Below are positions 4,834 through 6,355 of a stretch of DNA of 6,355 bases, in pieces (positions within the stretch are counted from its first letter, which is position 1; every line of letters starts with the position of its first letter). A program made the position numbers and the translations under genes. Origin of the DNA: Allobutyricicoccus pentlandensis (lineage in GTDB: Bacteria > Bacillota > Clostridia > Oscillospirales > QAMX01); assembly GCA_904398645.1 (NCBI GenBank), contig CAJFPH010000089.1, forward strand, positions 1 to 6,355, given 5' to 3'. Under the pieces are notes generated by a model that did not search any database, had not been told where the DNA came from, and saw only the letters and a list, made by a program, of their open reading frames with translations.

Positions 4834-5913
4834 TCACTCCTTATTTTCATCTCTCTTGTCATCCTGTGTTTGCTCTGGTCTTTCCATTGTCTGTGTAACA
4901 ACAGGCGTGTCCGTGTGCGTCTCACGCCAACGTGCAATCGCTTCCGCATTCTTCAATGCCTTTTCTTCTCGCCGGACAGCACGTTTTGCCGCTCCCCGCT
5001 TATAAACAATCACAATTGCCACAATAATTACAGCCAAGATCAGAAGTACAGGGGATGCACCGACGATCCAGACGACAAAATTTTCGCCAAAATCCGCAAG
5101 GCCGTTGATCGTGCTCTGAAATTGCTGCGAAATACGCTCGCCAAGCGTCCTCGGGAGTGTCACAGATTCCGTTGTCTCGCGTACTTCATTGATATAGACA
5201 TTAATGGTCGAATACAAAATCTGATCATCCAAACGGCGAAGTGAGGCGATAATGGATTCGATTTCATAAATGGTGTCGGAGAGAGCCGACTCCAGCGATA
5301 TAATGCTCTCCATATCTTCCGCCTGCTCTAAAAGCTCTAAAAGGCGGGTGCGTTTTGTCTCCAACGACTCCAGCCGCGCCTCCATGTCGTAATAGGAGTC
5401 CGTCACATCGTCTGTCCATACGTTGGTGGAATTGACGGAGCCAATCTCTTCCCGGTACGCAATGAACTGGTCAAACTTCTCCGCGGGGATACGCACCGTG
5501 TAATTGGCGCTGTGCAGCTCATAATAAGAATTGTACACATATACATTCGCCTGCGAAATATATCCGCCAAGTTCTGTCACGGCATTTTGAAGTTTTTCTA
5601 CAGAGGCATTAAATTCCTTTGTTTCCAGTTCAATGTCTGCATTGCGTATGATTTTCCGATCCGCCGATATGTCGCCGATCGTTGAAATGGATGTGTCCGC
5701 TGTAAAATCATCCGTTTCGACAAGTATATCCGTCTCGATTTCCTCGTTTTCACTCGGAGCCGTCGTTTCAGCTGACGAACTATAATAAGCAACGCCACTT
5801 GATCCCATATCGGATGCCGCCGCATTATCTGCCGACTGCGACGACGCGCATCCGGACATACACAGTAAAAGCAACGCCACTACAAGAAGCAAAACTGTAA
5901 TACGTCTTTTCAT
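4834..5913 (-). CDS. DUF4349 lipoprotein with C-terminal membrane anchor
   Basis: The 359-residue product begins MKRRITVLLLVVALLLLCMS, a basic and hydrophobic signal peptide. It ends in a lipobox-like MSGC, with C22 as the probable lipidated residue. A low-complexity acidic Ser/Thr linker (about 23-80) follows. The DUF4349 domain (about 85-305) opens RKIIRNADIELETKEF and contains the YTVRIPAEKFDQF segment. It has a predicted coiled coil at about 175-232, then a membrane helix at about 279-304 (FVVWIVGASPVLLILAVIIV). A charged tail of about 55 residues follows. DUF4349 proteins have no settled function known to me. The frame is open further upstream to 6033, but AAGGAGG (minus strand, 5920-5926) six bases before this ATG and the signal peptide fix the start. 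Confidence 0.9.
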   Translation of the reverse strand: MKRRITVLLLVVALLLLCMSGCASSQSADNAAASDMGSSGVAYYSSSAETTAPSENEEIETDILVETDDFTADTSISTIGDISADRKIIRNADIELETKEFNASVEKLQNAVTELGGYISQANVYVYNSYYELHSANYTVRIPAEKFDQFIAYREEIGSVNSTNVWTDDVTDSYYDMEARLESLETKRTRLLELLEQAEDMESIISLESALSDTIYEIESIIASLRRLDDQILYSTINVYINEVRETTESVTLPRTLGERISQQFQSTINGLADFGENFVVWIVGASPVLLILAVIIVAIVIVYKRGAAKRAVRREEKALKNAEAIARWRETHTDTPVVTQTMERPEQTQDDKRDENKE

Positions 5914-5926
5914 AAACAGCCTCCTT
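5914..5926 (-). promoter_or_regulatory. Ribosome binding site fixing the DUF4349 gene start
   Basis: On the minus strand AAGGAGG (5926 down to 5920) is followed by six bases and then ATG at 5913. This selects the start that yields a lipoprotein signal peptide and rejects the 40-residue longer form beginning at 6033. I see no convincing minus-strand promoter between 5927 and 6030. Confidence 0.85.
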
Positions 5927-5994
5927 ATCCCCGCACGTGTAGATCTCTGTTTATCTATTTGACGCAGTAGCGAACGAAAATGTTCCAAGCCGCC

Positions 5995-6023
5995 TTGAAA
6001 AGATTGCAGCCTTATGGTAAAAT
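5995..6023 (+). promoter_or_regulatory. Sigma-A-type promoter of the pduL-like gene
   Basis: TTGAAA (5995-6000) and TAAAAT (6018-6023) each match consensus at five of six positions with a 17-bp spacer. TGG (6015-6017) immediately before the -10 supplies an extended -10 element. This predicts a strong constitutive promoter with a start near 6030, about 46 bases before the ATG. Confidence 0.78.
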
Positions 6024-6075
6024 AAAATGTCAAAAGATTCGTGCGGTTATTTGGCCGCTTGAAGGAGGAACCAAT

Positions 6076-6355
6076 ATGTCCAAGGTTTTAGTTGAAACGT
6101 CTGCAAGGCATCTGCACGTTACGCGCGAGGTGCTCGATATTCTTTTTGGCGAAGGCTACGAGCTCACCGTGAAAAAGGAACTTTCTCAGCCCGGACAGTA
6201 CCTTTCCAACGAAAAGGTACGCGTTGTAGGCAAAAAGAGCGAATTCCCCGGCGTCTCCATCCTCGGTCCAATCCGTAAAGCAACGCAGGTAGAGATTACT
6301 CTTACCGACGCACGCGCGATCGGCGTTACGGCTCCCGTGCGGGAAAGCGGCGATA
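6076..6355 (+). CDS. pduL: PduL-like phosphate acyltransferase (5' part, cut by window end)
   Basis: PduL-type enzymes exchange acyl-CoA and acyl phosphate, such as acetyl-CoA to acetyl phosphate or the propionyl equivalents, and are unrelated to the Pta family. The first 93 residues are visible of a family usually about 190-220 long. They include SARHLHVTREVLDILFGEGY with H12 and H14, the metal-binding pair of the family. LSQPGQYLSNEKV, LGPIRKATQVEITLTDA and GVTAPVRESGD follow, all characteristic. AAGGAGGA (6062-6069) supports the ATG. The catalytic domain begins almost at residue 1, so there is no N-terminal encapsulation peptide as found in microcompartment PduL. A cytosolic role in acetate or ATP metabolism is therefore more likely. 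The downstream neighbours are outside the window. Confidence 0.9.
   Translation, partial: MSKVLVETSARHLHVTREVLDILFGEGYELTVKKELSQPGQYLSNEKVRVVGKKSEFPGVSILGPIRKATQVEITLTDARAIGVTAPVRESGD

Noticed and set aside
4720..5244. Plus-strand open frame (174 codons) overlapping the terminator and the DUF4349 gene
   Set aside because: It starts before the bidirectional terminator and is antisense to a well-supported lipoprotein gene.
5972..5985. GAAC-N6-GTTC dyad resembling a Gram-positive LexA box
   Set aside because: LexA boxes in Firmicutes have a 4-base spacer (GAAC-N4-GTTC). The 6-base spacer here does not fit.
5914..6033. A 40-residue N-terminal extension of the DUF4349 protein
   Set aside because: It would bury the signal peptide and ignores the AAGGAGG site just before the ATG at 5913.

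Overview
The window looks like the chromosome of a Gram-positive anaerobe of the class Clostridia, perhaps the Oscillospiraceae/Ruminococcaceae. I infer this from the rpmG-secE-nusG-rplK-rplA order, strong GGAGG ribosome sites, GTG starts, a clostridial-type Crp/Fnr regulator, a DUF4349 lipoprotein and a PduL-type phosphotransacylase. The genus cannot be fixed from the sequence alone.

Region 1 (1-2406, + strand) is a translation/secretion operon: rpmG (L33), secE, nusG, rplK (L11) and rplA (L1), closed by a strong intrinsic terminator. Two RNA elements stand out. The leaders of rplK and rplA each carry a GTGGGAGG...CCG...CCAC structure that resembles the L1-binding site of 23S rRNA (helices 76-77). 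This suggests that L1 represses both cistrons. The usual next genes, rplJ-rplL, are absent: transcription stops and an unrelated gene group begins.

Region 2 (2411-4795, + strand) starts with a good sigma-A-type promoter. It holds a histidine-phosphatase/GNAT acetyltransferase fusion gene, then a Crp/Fnr-family regulator overlapping it by ATGA, then thioredoxin (trxA) with its own promoter. That promoter has a clear -10 but a poor -35, and a CRP/FNR-like dyad is centred near -41. The neighbouring regulator may therefore activate trxA in response to redox state.

Region 3 (4756-6355): an 18-bp perfect hairpin serves as a shared terminator for trxA and the convergent minus-strand gene. That gene encodes a DUF4349 lipoprotein with a C-terminal membrane segment. 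After a divergent intergenic region with a good promoter comes the 5' part of a pduL-like phosphate acyltransferase gene, cut off by the window end.

All start sites, folds and promoters were read by eye; no database search or folding program was run.
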